Source of the DNA: an uncultured Clostridia bacterium
GTDB lineage: Bacteria > Bacillota > Clostridia > Oscillospirales > Acutalibacteraceae
Assembly (NCBI GenBank): GCA_937876375.1
Contig: CALEHY010000011.1
Location: forward strand, 1 to 64,000
Length of the DNA stretch: 64,000 nucleotides
Reading direction: 5' to 3'
The position numbers and the translations under genes were made by a program. Positions 1-6,277 of the stretch are shown one piece after another. The notes under the pieces are model-generated. The model was not told the origin of the DNA and made no database searches. It was given only the letters and a program-made list of their open reading frames with translations. The stretch's first letter is position 1, and the number at the start of each line of letters is the position of its first letter.

Positions 1-45
1 ATTATTTGAATAATGTAAAACGGGAGGATAATATCCTCCCCTACG
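1..45. repeat. palindromic repeat, GTAGGGG...CCCG family, copy 1
   Basis: The segment ends in a hairpin with arms GGGAGGAT (22-29) and ATCCTCCC (33-40), followed by CCTACG. Positions 1-44 recur at 557-600 with a single mismatch, so the copy includes about 20 bases of AT-rich flank. The copy may extend to the left of the window. Related hairpins lie at 525-548, 577-600, 32918-32942, 32978-33002 and 33156-33180. Confidence 0.85.
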
Positions 46-88
46 ATTGCACATATCTAAAATATCGTGACAAGCCTTGATTTAACAA

Positions 89-118
89 TTGACATTAATA
101 TATTGTGTAATATATAAT
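89..118 (+). promoter_or_regulatory. promoter of candidate toxin mRNA
   Basis: A perfect -35 hexamer TTGACA (89-94) and a perfect -10 hexamer TATAAT (113-118) are separated by 18 bases. Transcription would start near 125, giving a leader of about 90 bases before the small hydrophobic reading frame at 217. The leader contains a C-rich stretch near 163 that could pair with the G-rich ribosome binding site at 204-209, as is common in type I toxin mRNAs. That pairing is inferred. Confidence 0.7.
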
Positions 119-216
119 GTTGTTGGGCAAGGAGATTTGTCATAAAAAACGATGGACGATTATCCCCTCTTATGATAGAGGGCGATGCCCTCTAATTTAT
201 GTTAGGGGGTGATGCT

Positions 217-288
217 ATGGAATATCTTGCAATCATTGTAGTAATTCTTATTGCAGCCACTGGCTACATATTAAGCATAAAAAGATAA
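217..288 (+). CDS. candidate type I toxin, 23-residue hydrophobic peptide
   Basis: The frame starts at ATG 217 behind the G-rich site AGGGGG (204-209) and encodes MEYLAIIVVILIAATGYILSIKR. A short acidic start is followed by about 17 hydrophobic residues and a basic end, which fits a single-membrane toxin peptide of the TxpA/Fst/BsrG kind. No family match can be proved by eye. Support comes from layout: it has its own consensus promoter (89-118), a convergent antisense promoter at 377-405, a hairpin covering its stop codon (286-322), and a second terminator at 414-444. It could instead be an unrelated small membrane peptide. Confidence 0.55.
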   Translation: MEYLAIIVVILIAATGYILSIKR

Positions 289-370
289 TCGCCCACAGTC
301 CTAACAAAACATTGGGCGATTAATTCAAACAATATTTGGGGCTAATCGTCTATTAGACTGCTCCTTGTTC
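286..370 (-). ncRNA. candidate antisense antitoxin RNA
   Basis: On the minus strand a consensus promoter, TTGACA (405-400) and TATAAT (382-377) with a 17-base spacer, would start a transcript near 370. It would run leftward into a perfect 10-bp hairpin (arms 313-322 and 286-295). On the minus strand that hairpin is followed by a T-rich run (TTTTT), as in an intrinsic terminator. The roughly 80-base RNA would overlap the 3' end of the toxin mRNA, the arrangement of RatA/TxpA and SR4/BsrG in Bacillus subtilis. The RNA itself is inferred from promoter and terminator only. Confidence 0.5.
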
Positions 371-376
371 ATTTAT

Positions 377-405
377 ATTATATGCAATTATTTTATATTT
401 GTCAA
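377..405 (-). promoter_or_regulatory. promoter of candidate antitoxin RNA
   Basis: Minus-strand TTGACA (405-400), a 17-base spacer and TATAAT (382-377) are both perfect sigma-A hexamers. There is no open reading frame of note immediately downstream on that strand, which supports a non-coding transcript. Confidence 0.65.
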
Positions 406-413
406 CAACTATT

Positions 414-444
414 ATTCTCTATCACTTGATAGAGAATTTTTATT
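414..444 (+). terminator. intrinsic terminator for the toxin mRNA
   Basis: A 10-bp stem ATTCTCTATC / GATAGAGAAT (414-423 and 428-437) has a 4-base loop and is followed by TTTTATT on the plus strand. It lies past the antitoxin promoter, so a plus-strand toxin transcript ending here would cover the whole antisense gene. Confidence 0.7.
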
Positions 445-524
445 ATATATCTAAAATATCTTGTTAACATTACAAAATCCATTTAATTATTACTTTTACT
501 ATAAAATACCACACCTGAATATAA

Positions 525-548
525 GTAGGGGCGGATATCATCCGCCCG
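525..548. repeat. palindromic repeat, GTAGGGG...CCCG family, copy 2
   Basis: GTAGGGGCGGAT is followed by its complement ending in CCCG. This copy has the opposite orientation to copies 1 and 3. The conserved ends with a different palindromic core suggest that the hairpin, not the exact sequence, is conserved. Confidence 0.75.
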
Positions 549-556
549 CCTGCGTT

Positions 557-600
557 ATTATTTGAATAATGTAAAATGGGAGGATAATATCCTCCCCTAC
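557..600. repeat. direct repeat of positions 1-44 with palindromic hairpin (copy 3)
   Basis: This 44-base segment matches 1-44 with one mismatch (C21 versus T577). Hairpin arms are GGGAGGAT and ATCCTCCC. Together with copy 1 it brackets the candidate toxin-antitoxin locus. Confidence 0.85.
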
Positions 601-612
601 AGAATACAAAAT

Positions 613-655
613 AACAGCCATAACGAAGTTTTGTCTTCGTTATGGCTGTTTCTCT
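613..655 (-). terminator. terminator of the small protein gene at 675-857
   Basis: A perfect 16-bp stem (613-628 with 635-650) has a 6-base loop and T-rich tracts on both sides, so it could work in both directions. It lies just downstream of the minus-strand gene ending at 675. Confidence 0.8.
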
Positions 656-674
656 TTTAAAACGGTACACCTTT

Positions 675-857
675 TTACATAAATGCCATTACGGTGTCGG
701 CAATGTCCTCCATCTTGTTGACTGCCTTTTTAATCATCTTTTTTGATGATTTTGTGGACGAGGTGAGCATACAGCTTTCGCCCATCATCATTGCTGCACC
801 AACAGCCATTGCGATACCGATACCCTTGAGCATTACTTTTGTAGTTTTGATAGACAT
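675..857 (-). CDS. small hydrophobic/basic protein of unknown function
   Basis: A 60-residue protein with a strong ribosome binding site (AAGGAGG six bases before ATG). Residues 8-30 are hydrophobic and rich in Gly, Ala and Met (GIGIAMAVGAAMMMGES), suggesting membrane association. The rest is a Lys-rich amphipathic stretch ending KKAVNKMEDIADTVMAFM. Similar short proteins are common and uncharacterised in Clostridia, and I do not recognise a named family. It is monocistronic, with its own terminator at 613-650. Real coding is likely because of the SD, the terminator and the non-random composition. Function is unknown. Confidence 0.7.
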   Translation of the reverse strand: MSIKTTKVMLKGIGIAMAVGAAMMMGESCMLTSSTKSSKKMIKKAVNKMEDIADTVMAFM

Positions 858-951
858 ATTTATCCTCCTTTTTGTGTCATCAATAATATTATTTGAACAA
901 AAAAGAAAAATAAATGTGGTAATTTTTAAAATAAAAATATCCCTCAGTCAT

Positions 952-985
952 TAAAAAACAACAGCTCCCTTTAGCAAGGGAGCCT
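952..985 (-). terminator. terminator of the folate operon
   Basis: The stem GCTCCCTT / AAGGGAGC (964-971 and 976-983) is followed on the minus strand by TGTTGTTTTTTA. It lies just downstream of folK. A similar CCCTTT-ACAAGGG sequence is found at 3544-3556, so the hairpin may come from a dispersed repeat that serves as a terminator here. Confidence 0.65.
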
Positions 986-1001
986 AATCGGTTTGAATAT
1001 A

Positions 1002-1505
1002 TTAATCTTCTACGATTATATTTGGATTAATTTGGTCAATTTTTTGGATAAATTGGCCATCGATATCATCGATAAAATGCTTAAATTCGATGCCAAACAC
1101 CTCACCACTAGGGCAAATCTCTAGTAATGGCTCTAGCACAAAGCGACGCTCGTGATAACGAGGGTGAGGCACAGTCAAATTCATAGTGTCAATCTCGTTA
1201 TTCTCTGCAAAAATAAGGTCCAAATCAAGTATTCTAGGTCCATTTTGGAACGCACGGACACGACCAAATCCACTCTCAATACCCATACAGATACCAAGCA
1301 TCTCGTGTGGCTCAAATTTTGACTGAACACGCAGAACAGCGTTGTAAAAATCATCCTGACGCAGATAGCCAACTGGCTCGGTCTGGTAGATAGACGACAC
1401 CTTGACAACGTCGGTATAAGGCAGATTGTTGATAGCGTTAATCGCATTTTCGATATTCAATTTTCTGTCACCCATATTGGTGCCGATAGATAAAATGTAT
1501 TCCAT
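1002..1505 (-). CDS. folK: 2-amino-4-hydroxy-6-hydroxymethyldihydropteridine pyrophosphokinase (HPPK)
   Basis: FolK transfers pyrophosphate from ATP to 6-hydroxymethyl-7,8-dihydropterin in cytoplasmic folate synthesis, feeding FolP. The 167-residue length is typical. Family marks are SIGTNMGDR at the N-terminus, the RILDLDLI segment (91-98) that holds the two metal-binding aspartates, and HPRYHERRFVLEPL (114-127). It is the last gene of a folE-folP-folB-folK operon. The start is ATG at 1505, but no good ribosome binding site precedes it. The 91-base gap upstream is filled with TAGTTGCTAG-like repeats, so expression may be weak or coupled. Confidence 0.93.
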   Translation of the reverse strand: MEYILSIGTNMGDRKLNIENAINAINNLPYTDVVKVSSIYQTEPVGYLRQDDFYNAVLRVQSKFEPHEMLGICMGIESGFGRVRAFQNGPRILDLDLIFAENNEIDTMNLTVPHPRYHERRFVLEPLLEICPSGEVFGIEFKHFIDDIDGQFIQKIDQINPNIIVED

Positions 1506-1596
1506 ATTAGTTGCTAGTCGTTAGTTGTTAGTTGCTAGCTAAAAATTAATCGAGTATGAGCAGAGCTCATCCAAAATACTAGAAACTATAAACTAT

Positions 1597-1956
1597 TTAC
1601 CTTTCTCTAGAAATAGACACAGCCATATAGTCAAATTCGGCTGATACTGGAGCTTCTGGCTTTTTGAGAGTAATATCCACCCTTGTGATTTGCTCAAAGC
1701 TGTCGAGCACAGCATCTGCAACAACCTGTGCAGCACGCTCGATGAGGTCATATTTCTCCTGCAAGAAAGCAGAACGAACAACCTTTACCACCTTTGCGTA
1801 GCTGACGGTGTCATCAAGCTCATCGTTATAGCACGCTCTAGTAATATTCAAATAATAATCGATATCGAGGACGAAATTCTGTCCGTTTTCCTTTTCCTCT
1901 GGATTAACACCGTGATATGCGAATAATTTTAGATTTTTTATTGTTATCTTATCCAT
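1597..1956 (-). CDS. folB: dihydroneopterin aldolase
   Basis: FolB cleaves 7,8-dihydroneopterin to 6-hydroxymethyldihydropterin and glycolaldehyde, the substrate-forming step for FolK. The 119-residue length matches the family. The N-terminus (KITIKNLKLFAYHGVNPEEK) holds the YHG..xxE pterin-pocket motif, DDTVSYAKVV lies at 49-58, and the C-terminal LKKPEAPV segment contains the conserved lysine. It lies between folP and folK in the folate operon. The gap to folP (1957-2020) carries an AT-rich palindromic repeat. Confidence 0.92.
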   Translation of the reverse strand: MDKITIKNLKLFAYHGVNPEEKENGQNFVLDIDYYLNITRACYNDELDDTVSYAKVVKVVRSAFLQEKYDLIERAAQVVADAVLDSFEQITRVDITLKKPEAPVSAEFDYMAVSISRER

Positions 1957-1974
1957 AAGTTTACCTAAATAATT

Positions 1975-2020
1975 TATAATTGAAAATTGAAAATTATGGG
2001 TGGGCGTAATACCATTAATT
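1975..2020. repeat. AT-rich palindromic repeat, copy 1
   Basis: The sequence AATTGAAAATTATGGGTG is followed by TACCATTAATTCTACATT, with partly complementary arms. Near-identical units lie at 2833-2897 and 19203-19310. The copy fills the folP-folB junction. Confidence 0.65.
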
Positions 2021-2824
2021 CTACATTCTAAATTGTTTCAACGCTTGTGCTGTCAAAATGCCTTGGCGTTCGTGCAAAACGTCGTGCAGACGGATAATGT
2101 CCACACCACCAAGAATTGCCACAGCGTCAGCAGAGATATTACCATACACACGCTCGGTAGCAACAGGCTGATTGCTAGACGCACCGATAACACGCTTGCG
2201 ACTGGTGCCAAGCAAGATAGGATAGCCGTCCATCTTGTAGCTGTCGATATTAGCGATAAGCTCCAAATTCTGCTCATATGTCTTGCCAAAGCCGATACCC
2301 ATATCAAAGCATATGCTATCCCCACTGATACCGAAATCATGGCATTTATCGGCAATAGAGGCAAAAAATCGACGAATTTCGTCAACACCACCGTCTCCAT
2401 TGTGCATAATGACCCATCCAGCACCCGTTTGTTTGACGATAGACGCCATTTCTACATTAAACACACCAGATACGTCGTTGATGATATCAGCACCAGCATT
2501 TACAGCCTTCTGTGCGACGATAGGAAAATATGTGTCGACCGAAATAGGACAATCAGTCATTCCACGAAGGGTGGTCAGCACTGGCTCAAGCCTAGCCCAT
2601 TCCTCATCAGGAGAAATCTCGACATATCCAGGTCTAGTAGACTGGGCACCCAAATCGATAATATCTGCACCCTGCTCCACTAGCTCCATAGCGTGACGAA
2701 TAGCATTGTCGCTATCGGCAAAATTGCCACCGTCCGAAAAGCTGTCCGGTGTGACATTGACAATGCCCATAATGAGCACCTTGTCGCCATATTCAATTTT
2801 TTTATCTCTACAGTTCCAAATCAT
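2021..2824 (-). CDS. folP: dihydropteroate synthase
   Basis: FolP condenses p-aminobenzoate with the HPPK product to make dihydropteroate and is the sulfonamide target. The 267-residue length is typical of the TIM-barrel family. Signatures are MGIVNVTPDSFSDGG near the N-terminus (pterin/PPi loop), GADIIDLGAQSTRPG, SVDTYF, DVSG and the late TSRKRVIG substrate-binding lysine/arginine segment. It is the second gene of the folE-folP-folB-folK operon. No p-aminobenzoate synthesis gene is in the window. Confidence 0.95.
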   Translation of the reverse strand: MIWNCRDKKIEYGDKVLIMGIVNVTPDSFSDGGNFADSDNAIRHAMELVEQGADIIDLGAQSTRPGYVEISPDEEWARLEPVLTTLRGMTDCPISVDTYFPIVAQKAVNAGADIINDVSGVFNVEMASIVKQTGAGWVIMHNGDGGVDEIRRFFASIADKCHDFGISGDSICFDMGIGFGKTYEQNLELIANIDSYKMDGYPILLGTSRKRVIGASSNQPVATERVYGNISADAVAILGGVDIIRLHDVLHERQGILTAQALKQFRM

Positions 2825-2832
2825 ATGCTACT

Positions 2833-2897
2833 AAATTAAGAATTGAAAATTATGGGTGAGCGTTGCCCACACTCATTGAATACCATTAATTCTACAT
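2833..2897. repeat. AT-rich palindromic repeat, copy 2
   Basis: AAGAATTGAAAATTATGGGTG is on one side and ATACCATTAATTCTACATT on the other, with GCGTTGCCCAC in the middle. The copy lies between folE and folP, as copy 1 does at the next junction. Confidence 0.65.
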
Positions 2898-3466
2898 TAT
2901 TTTGTCAGTAATGCCAATGCTTCTGCTCTAGTGCTGGCATCATTACGCATAATACCACGCAGAGCAGAGGTCTGTGTCTTTGAGCCAGATGCCTTTGCAC
3001 CACGGATTGTCATACAAGTATGCTCTGCCTCGATAACAACAGCAACGCCCTTTGGCTGAAGATTGTCGTTCAAAAAATCTGCGATATCAGAGGTCAAACG
3101 CTCCTGCACCTGTGGTCGTTTTGCAAAATTGTCGACGATACGAGCGAATTTTGACAGACCAATAATCTTATTATTAGATGGAATATACGCTATATGAGCC
3201 TTGCCAATAAATGGCAATAGATGATGCTCGCACATGGACGAAAATGGGATATCACGAACGATAACCATCTCATCATTAGATGACTCATCAAAAAGTTTCA
3301 AATGCTGTTTTGGGTCAGAGTCAAGGCCAGCAAACATTTCCTCATACATATTAGCGACACGCTTTGGGGTCTCGATAAGACCAGCACGATCTGGATCCTC
3401 ACCAACAGCCTCGAGAATATCCCTAACAGCGTTCATAATCTTAATCTTATTTTCATCTGTAATCAT
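2897..3466 (-). CDS. folE: GTP cyclohydrolase I
   Basis: FolE converts GTP to 7,8-dihydroneopterin triphosphate and commits it to folate synthesis. I start the gene at ATG 3466 (MITDENKIKI), because the in-frame GTG nine bases earlier lies inside the ribosome binding site GAGGTG. This gives 189 residues, a normal length. Zinc ligands are visible in MCEHHLLPF (Cys and His) and in the later HTCMTIRG, and RPQVQERLT is the conserved active-site helix. It is the first gene of the folate operon. The phosphatase that removes pyrophosphate before FolB is not in the window. Confidence 0.95.
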   Translation of the reverse strand: MITDENKIKIMNAVRDILEAVGEDPDRAGLIETPKRVANMYEEMFAGLDSDPKQHLKLFDESSNDEMVIVRDIPFSSMCEHHLLPFIGKAHIAYIPSNNKIIGLSKFARIVDNFAKRPQVQERLTSDIADFLNDNLQPKGVAVVIEAEHTCMTIRGAKASGSKTQTSALRGIMRNDASTRAEALALLTK

Positions 3467-3527
3467 AAAAATCACCTCAATTAATCATACAAAAAGACTA
3501 CAAAATCCCTCAACCACTATCATGGTC

Positions 3528-3558
3528 CCACTGGACACCCGCACCCTTTAACAAGGGA
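3528..3558. repeat. fragment of a GC-rich dispersed repeat
   Basis: CCACTGGACACCCGCACCCT (3528-3547) is the reverse complement of the GTGCGGGTGTCCAGTGG core at 33048-33065. It is joined to a CCCTTT-ACAAGGGAGC hairpin like that at 964-983. It lies in the 102-base gap between the LCP-like gene and folE. Confidence 0.55.
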
Positions 3559-3568
3559 GCAACAAGGA

Positions 3569-4489
3569 TTAATTAAAGTATCCCTTAATATCCTGCAAAT
3601 CGTTCGATGAAAGCTGATGCTTTGCATAATCTGGAGAGCAAGAATAGATAGTTATATCCGAATTTTTGTAGCAAAAGACCATAATAGAATCCTTGCCATT
3701 TTCAAAATCACGAACAGTGATATTAGTGCTAGAATTGGTCACCATTTGGCGAAATAGCTGGTCACATTTTTCAAAGTTATCAGCGTTGAACAGCTGTGTC
3801 AAGGCATAGAGCAATATCTCGTTAGAGGTGGAGATATTCATATTTTCGTTGCTGTAATATCGCAAAAGATTGCTGATATCATTACCACCAAGACGCTGTT
3901 CGCCATCACTAATACGGATAGAATAGCTGTCATCATCAGCACCACTGTTAAACTTGATACTCTCGTTCATAGGATAGATAATCGTGCCAAGCGAGTTGAT
4001 AAATTCTACCATATCACTATTCTCAAAGCCAAAATAATAGTCAATATTTGTACCGAGCACAGAGGTCAACCTAGACTGTAGCAATGCTCCACCACCGGAC
4101 AAATAAATATCATACAGACTATCGCCATCAATAGTCAATTTTGGATCAAGGGTGCAAGCCTTGTACGACATTGTGTCGCAATCCATCTGCACCAAATAAG
4201 CATAGTGAATAACTGACTGTTCGTCATCAGTCTCGAACACCAAAAAATTGGTCCTGCCACTGATATCTGGGAGATTAACCTCATTATAAACCTCTGTCTG
4301 CTCGATAGTGATATCATCACCAGCGATAAACTCGGCAAAGGACGAATATTTGTGTCCCATAATCGCCAAAAATATCAGCGTTAGCACAACAATAACAGCC
4401 AAAAGGGAGAGCAAAATGCGTTCTTCTCTGCTACTTTTGTAGCCAGATTTTGAAATATAAATATCGCCACGGTGTTTAAATATTTTCAC
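3569..4489 (-). CDS. degenerate LCP-like (LytR-CpsA-Psr) membrane protein
   Basis: I start at GTG 4489 (VKIFKHRGDI), preceded by GAAGGGAG; the earlier in-frame ATG at 4582 lies upstream of a consensus promoter and cannot be used from it. The 306-residue product has a cytoplasmic basic segment, one membrane helix (LLSLLAVIVVLTLIFLAIMG) and an extracellular domain. Stretches such as GGALLQSRLTSVLGTNIDYY, MVEFINSLGTIIYPM and SDGEQRLGGNDISNLLRYY follow the LCP pattern. The arginine/aspartate residues that bind polyprenyl phosphate in active LCP ligases are not evident, so this is probably a non-catalytic relative. It diverges from dnaA. Confidence 0.6.
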   Translation of the reverse strand: MKIFKHRGDIYISKSGYKSSREERILLSLLAVIVVLTLIFLAIMGHKYSSFAEFIAGDDITIEQTEVYNEVNLPDISGRTNFLVFETDDEQSVIHYAYLVQMDCDTMSYKACTLDPKLTIDGDSLYDIYLSGGGALLQSRLTSVLGTNIDYYFGFENSDMVEFINSLGTIIYPMNESIKFNSGADDDSYSIRISDGEQRLGGNDISNLLRYYSNENMNISTSNEILLYALTQLFNADNFEKCDQLFRQMVTNSSTNITVRDFENGKDSIMVFCYKNSDITIYSCSPDYAKHQLSSNDLQDIKGYFN

Positions 4490-4519
4490 AATTTTTCTCC
4501 CTTCTAAAATAATAAAATG

Positions 4520-4548
4520 ATTATATACTAATTTATCCCCAATGTCAA
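4520..4548 (-). promoter_or_regulatory. promoter of the LCP-like/folate genes
   Basis: On the minus strand TTGACA (4548-4543) and TATAAT (4525-4520) are separated by 17 bases. The promoter reads toward the GTG at 4489 and away from dnaA. The folate operon 102 bases downstream of the LCP-like gene may share it, as no clear separate promoter was seen. Confidence 0.75.
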
Positions 4549-4622
4549 AGGAGCACACAAAATAATTTTGCCAATATGACATATTATATATGATAAAATA
4601 TTATAATATATTAAATTATATA

Positions 4623-4651
4623 TTGACATATTATAAGTTATTATATATAAT
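4623..4651 (+). promoter_or_regulatory. dnaA promoter
   Basis: TTGACA (4623-4628), a 17-base spacer and TATAAT (4646-4651) form a perfect consensus promoter 54 bases before the dnaA start. No TTATCCACA box was seen in this very AT-rich leader, so DnaA autoregulation through a box here is not supported. Confidence 0.8.
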
Positions 4652-4704
4652 TAAATTTGGATTATTATGCATTTTTTGAAATAAAAATACAAGAGGAATA
4701 TAAA

Positions 4705-6054
4705 ATGAGTAATTATATGGAAAGTATTGATGATATATGGAATGGTGTACTAGCCTACTGCAAAGAAAAGGTTAACGACACAGCATATTCATTATGGATT
4801 AAACCTATCGAGATGACAAGCTTTCATCAAGGACTTGTTCAGCTGTTCTTCTCTAACGAATTTAGGAAGAATACTGTTGTAGGACAATATAGTGACCTTA
4901 TCTACGAGGCATTTGAGCAGGTTGTAGGTTTTCAGGTTATTATTACATACCTATGTCCAGAGGATTTGATGACTCTTGATGAGAAGGCAAAGCTCGACCT
5001 TATTGATTTTAAGAACGAGACATTTACATTTGATAATTTCATCGTTGGACCTAGCAACAAATTTGCATATACCACAGCAAAGGCTGTTGCTGCTGATCCA
5101 GGTGGACAGATTAGCAAAGGCTCTAGCTTTAGCTCATACAACCCACTATTTATCTATGGTAACAGTGGACTTGGCAAGACACATTTGCTAAATGCTATCA
5201 GCTACGAAATCAAGCGAAATTATCCAGAGATGAAGATTGTTTATATCAAGAGTGAGGATTTTCTTAACGAATTCATCAAATCTCTTGGTAACAACACTAT
5301 CGAGGAGTTCCACGATAAGTACAGAAATGTTGATGTACTACTGATGGACGACGTACAGTTCATCGCTGGTAAGCCACAGACCGAGGAAGAATTTTTCCAT
5401 ACATTCAACGCTATCAGAGATGCTGGCAAGCAGATTGTACTTACCTCTGACCGACCACCAAAGGCATTCACCTCCCTCGTTGACAGATTGCGCAACAGAT
5501 TTGAGAGTGGACTGATTGCTGATATTCAGGTGCCAGAGTTTGAGACAAGATGCGCTATTATCAAGCGTAAGGCAGAGCTACTTAATTTTGAAATCAACGA
5601 TAGTATTGTACAATTCATCGCAGAAAAAATTAAATCTAATGTCCGTCAGCTTGAGGGTGTCACAAAGAAGCTACACGCTATGTATATGTTCGGTGGTCAT
5701 CAGCTAACTATTGCTGTGGCACAGCAGGCAATACAGGACGTACTTACTGACGTTCAGCCTCTACCAGTAACAATTAGCCATATTGTTGAAGAGGTATGCA
5801 GAACTTCTGGTGTATCAAGCGAGGATATCTACGGTAAAAAGCACACAGCCAATATTTCTAACGCTAGAAAAATGTGTTTCTACATTATCAGAGAGGTTAC
5901 TGATATGTCATACAAGGCTATTGGAAAGGAATTTCATCGTGACCACTCTACAGTAATGTACAATGTAGAAAAATTTGACGAGATACTAAAAACTGACTCT
6001 GTTCTCAATAGTCAGGTATCAGATATCATAAATAATATCAAGGATAATCAGTAA
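4705..6054 (+). CDS. dnaA: chromosomal replication initiator DnaA
   Basis: DnaA binds DnaA boxes, opens oriC and recruits the helicase. The start is ATG 4705 (MSNYMESIDD) behind AGAGGAAT, giving 449 residues; an earlier in-frame ATG at 4657 has no binding site and lies at the expected transcription start. Domain I spans about 1-80. The AAA+ domain has Walker A GNSGLGKTHLL and Walker B VLLMDDVQFI. The C-terminal domain IV has the box-binding signature REVTDMSYKAIGKEF followed by HRDHSTVMYNVEKF. It is followed by a DnaA-box cluster and dnaN, and genes on either side read away from here. Confidence 0.98.
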   Translation: MSNYMESIDDIWNGVLAYCKEKVNDTAYSLWIKPIEMTSFHQGLVQLFFSNEFRKNTVVGQYSDLIYEAFEQVVGFQVIITYLCPEDLMTLDEKAKLDLIDFKNETFTFDNFIVGPSNKFAYTTAKAVAADPGGQISKGSSFSSYNPLFIYGNSGLGKTHLLNAISYEIKRNYPEMKIVYIKSEDFLNEFIKSLGNNTIEEFHDKYRNVDVLLMDDVQFIAGKPQTEEEFFHTFNAIRDAGKQIVLTSDRPPKAFTSLVDRLRNRFESGLIADIQVPEFETRCAIIKRKAELLNFEINDSIVQFIAEKIKSNVRQLEGVTKKLHAMYMFGGHQLTIAVAQQAIQDVLTDVQPLPVTISHIVEEVCRTSGVSSEDIYGKKHTANISNARKMCFYIIREVTDMSYKAIGKEFHRDHSTVMYNVEKFDEILKTDSVLNSQVSDIINNIKDNQ

Positions 6055-6277
6055 GATATTTTCCACAAATTCTTACATTATCCACAAAAATATGTTCCAC
6101 ACCCCATGTGGACAGAAAATGTTTTCCACATTATCAACATTTTTTACACAAAAATATTTTTGGTATTGTGGAGGCTCAAAAATGCTAAATTACTACAATT
6201 TTTTGAGTTTTCCACATTTTCAACCCCCTATACTAATACTATTAAAAGAATATTAATTGTTATTTGGAGAAAAAGCT
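6055..6277. other. oriC-like region with DnaA-box cluster
   Basis: The dnaA-dnaN spacer holds one perfect box TTATCCACA (6078-6086) and close variants: TTTTCCACA at 6059-6067, 6122-6130 and 6208-6216, TGTTCCACA at 6092-6100 and TTATCAACA at 6131-6139. The surrounding sequence is AT-rich with T runs, which fits an unwinding element. Gene orientation switches from minus to plus near 4.5-4.7 kb, consistent with bidirectional replication from here. A dnaN promoter is probably embedded. Confidence 0.85.

Larger units (their letters stand above)
289..674. other. intergenic region between toxin locus and small protein gene
   Basis: Contents in order: antisense RNA gene and its promoter (286-405), plus-strand terminator (414-444), palindromic repeats at 525-548 and 577-600, and a strong 16-bp-stem terminator at 613-650. 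No other protein-coding gene is supported. The minus-strand frame across 470-670 is made of these repeats and is not called. Confidence 0.7.

Noticed and set aside
470..670. Minus-strand frame of 66 codons
   Set aside because: It consists of two palindromic repeats and a terminator, with no ribosome binding site and no protein-like composition.
2000..2683. Long plus-strand frame of 227 codons opposite folP
   Set aside because: It lies antisense to a clear folP gene; composition is that of a complement and no initiation signal is seen.
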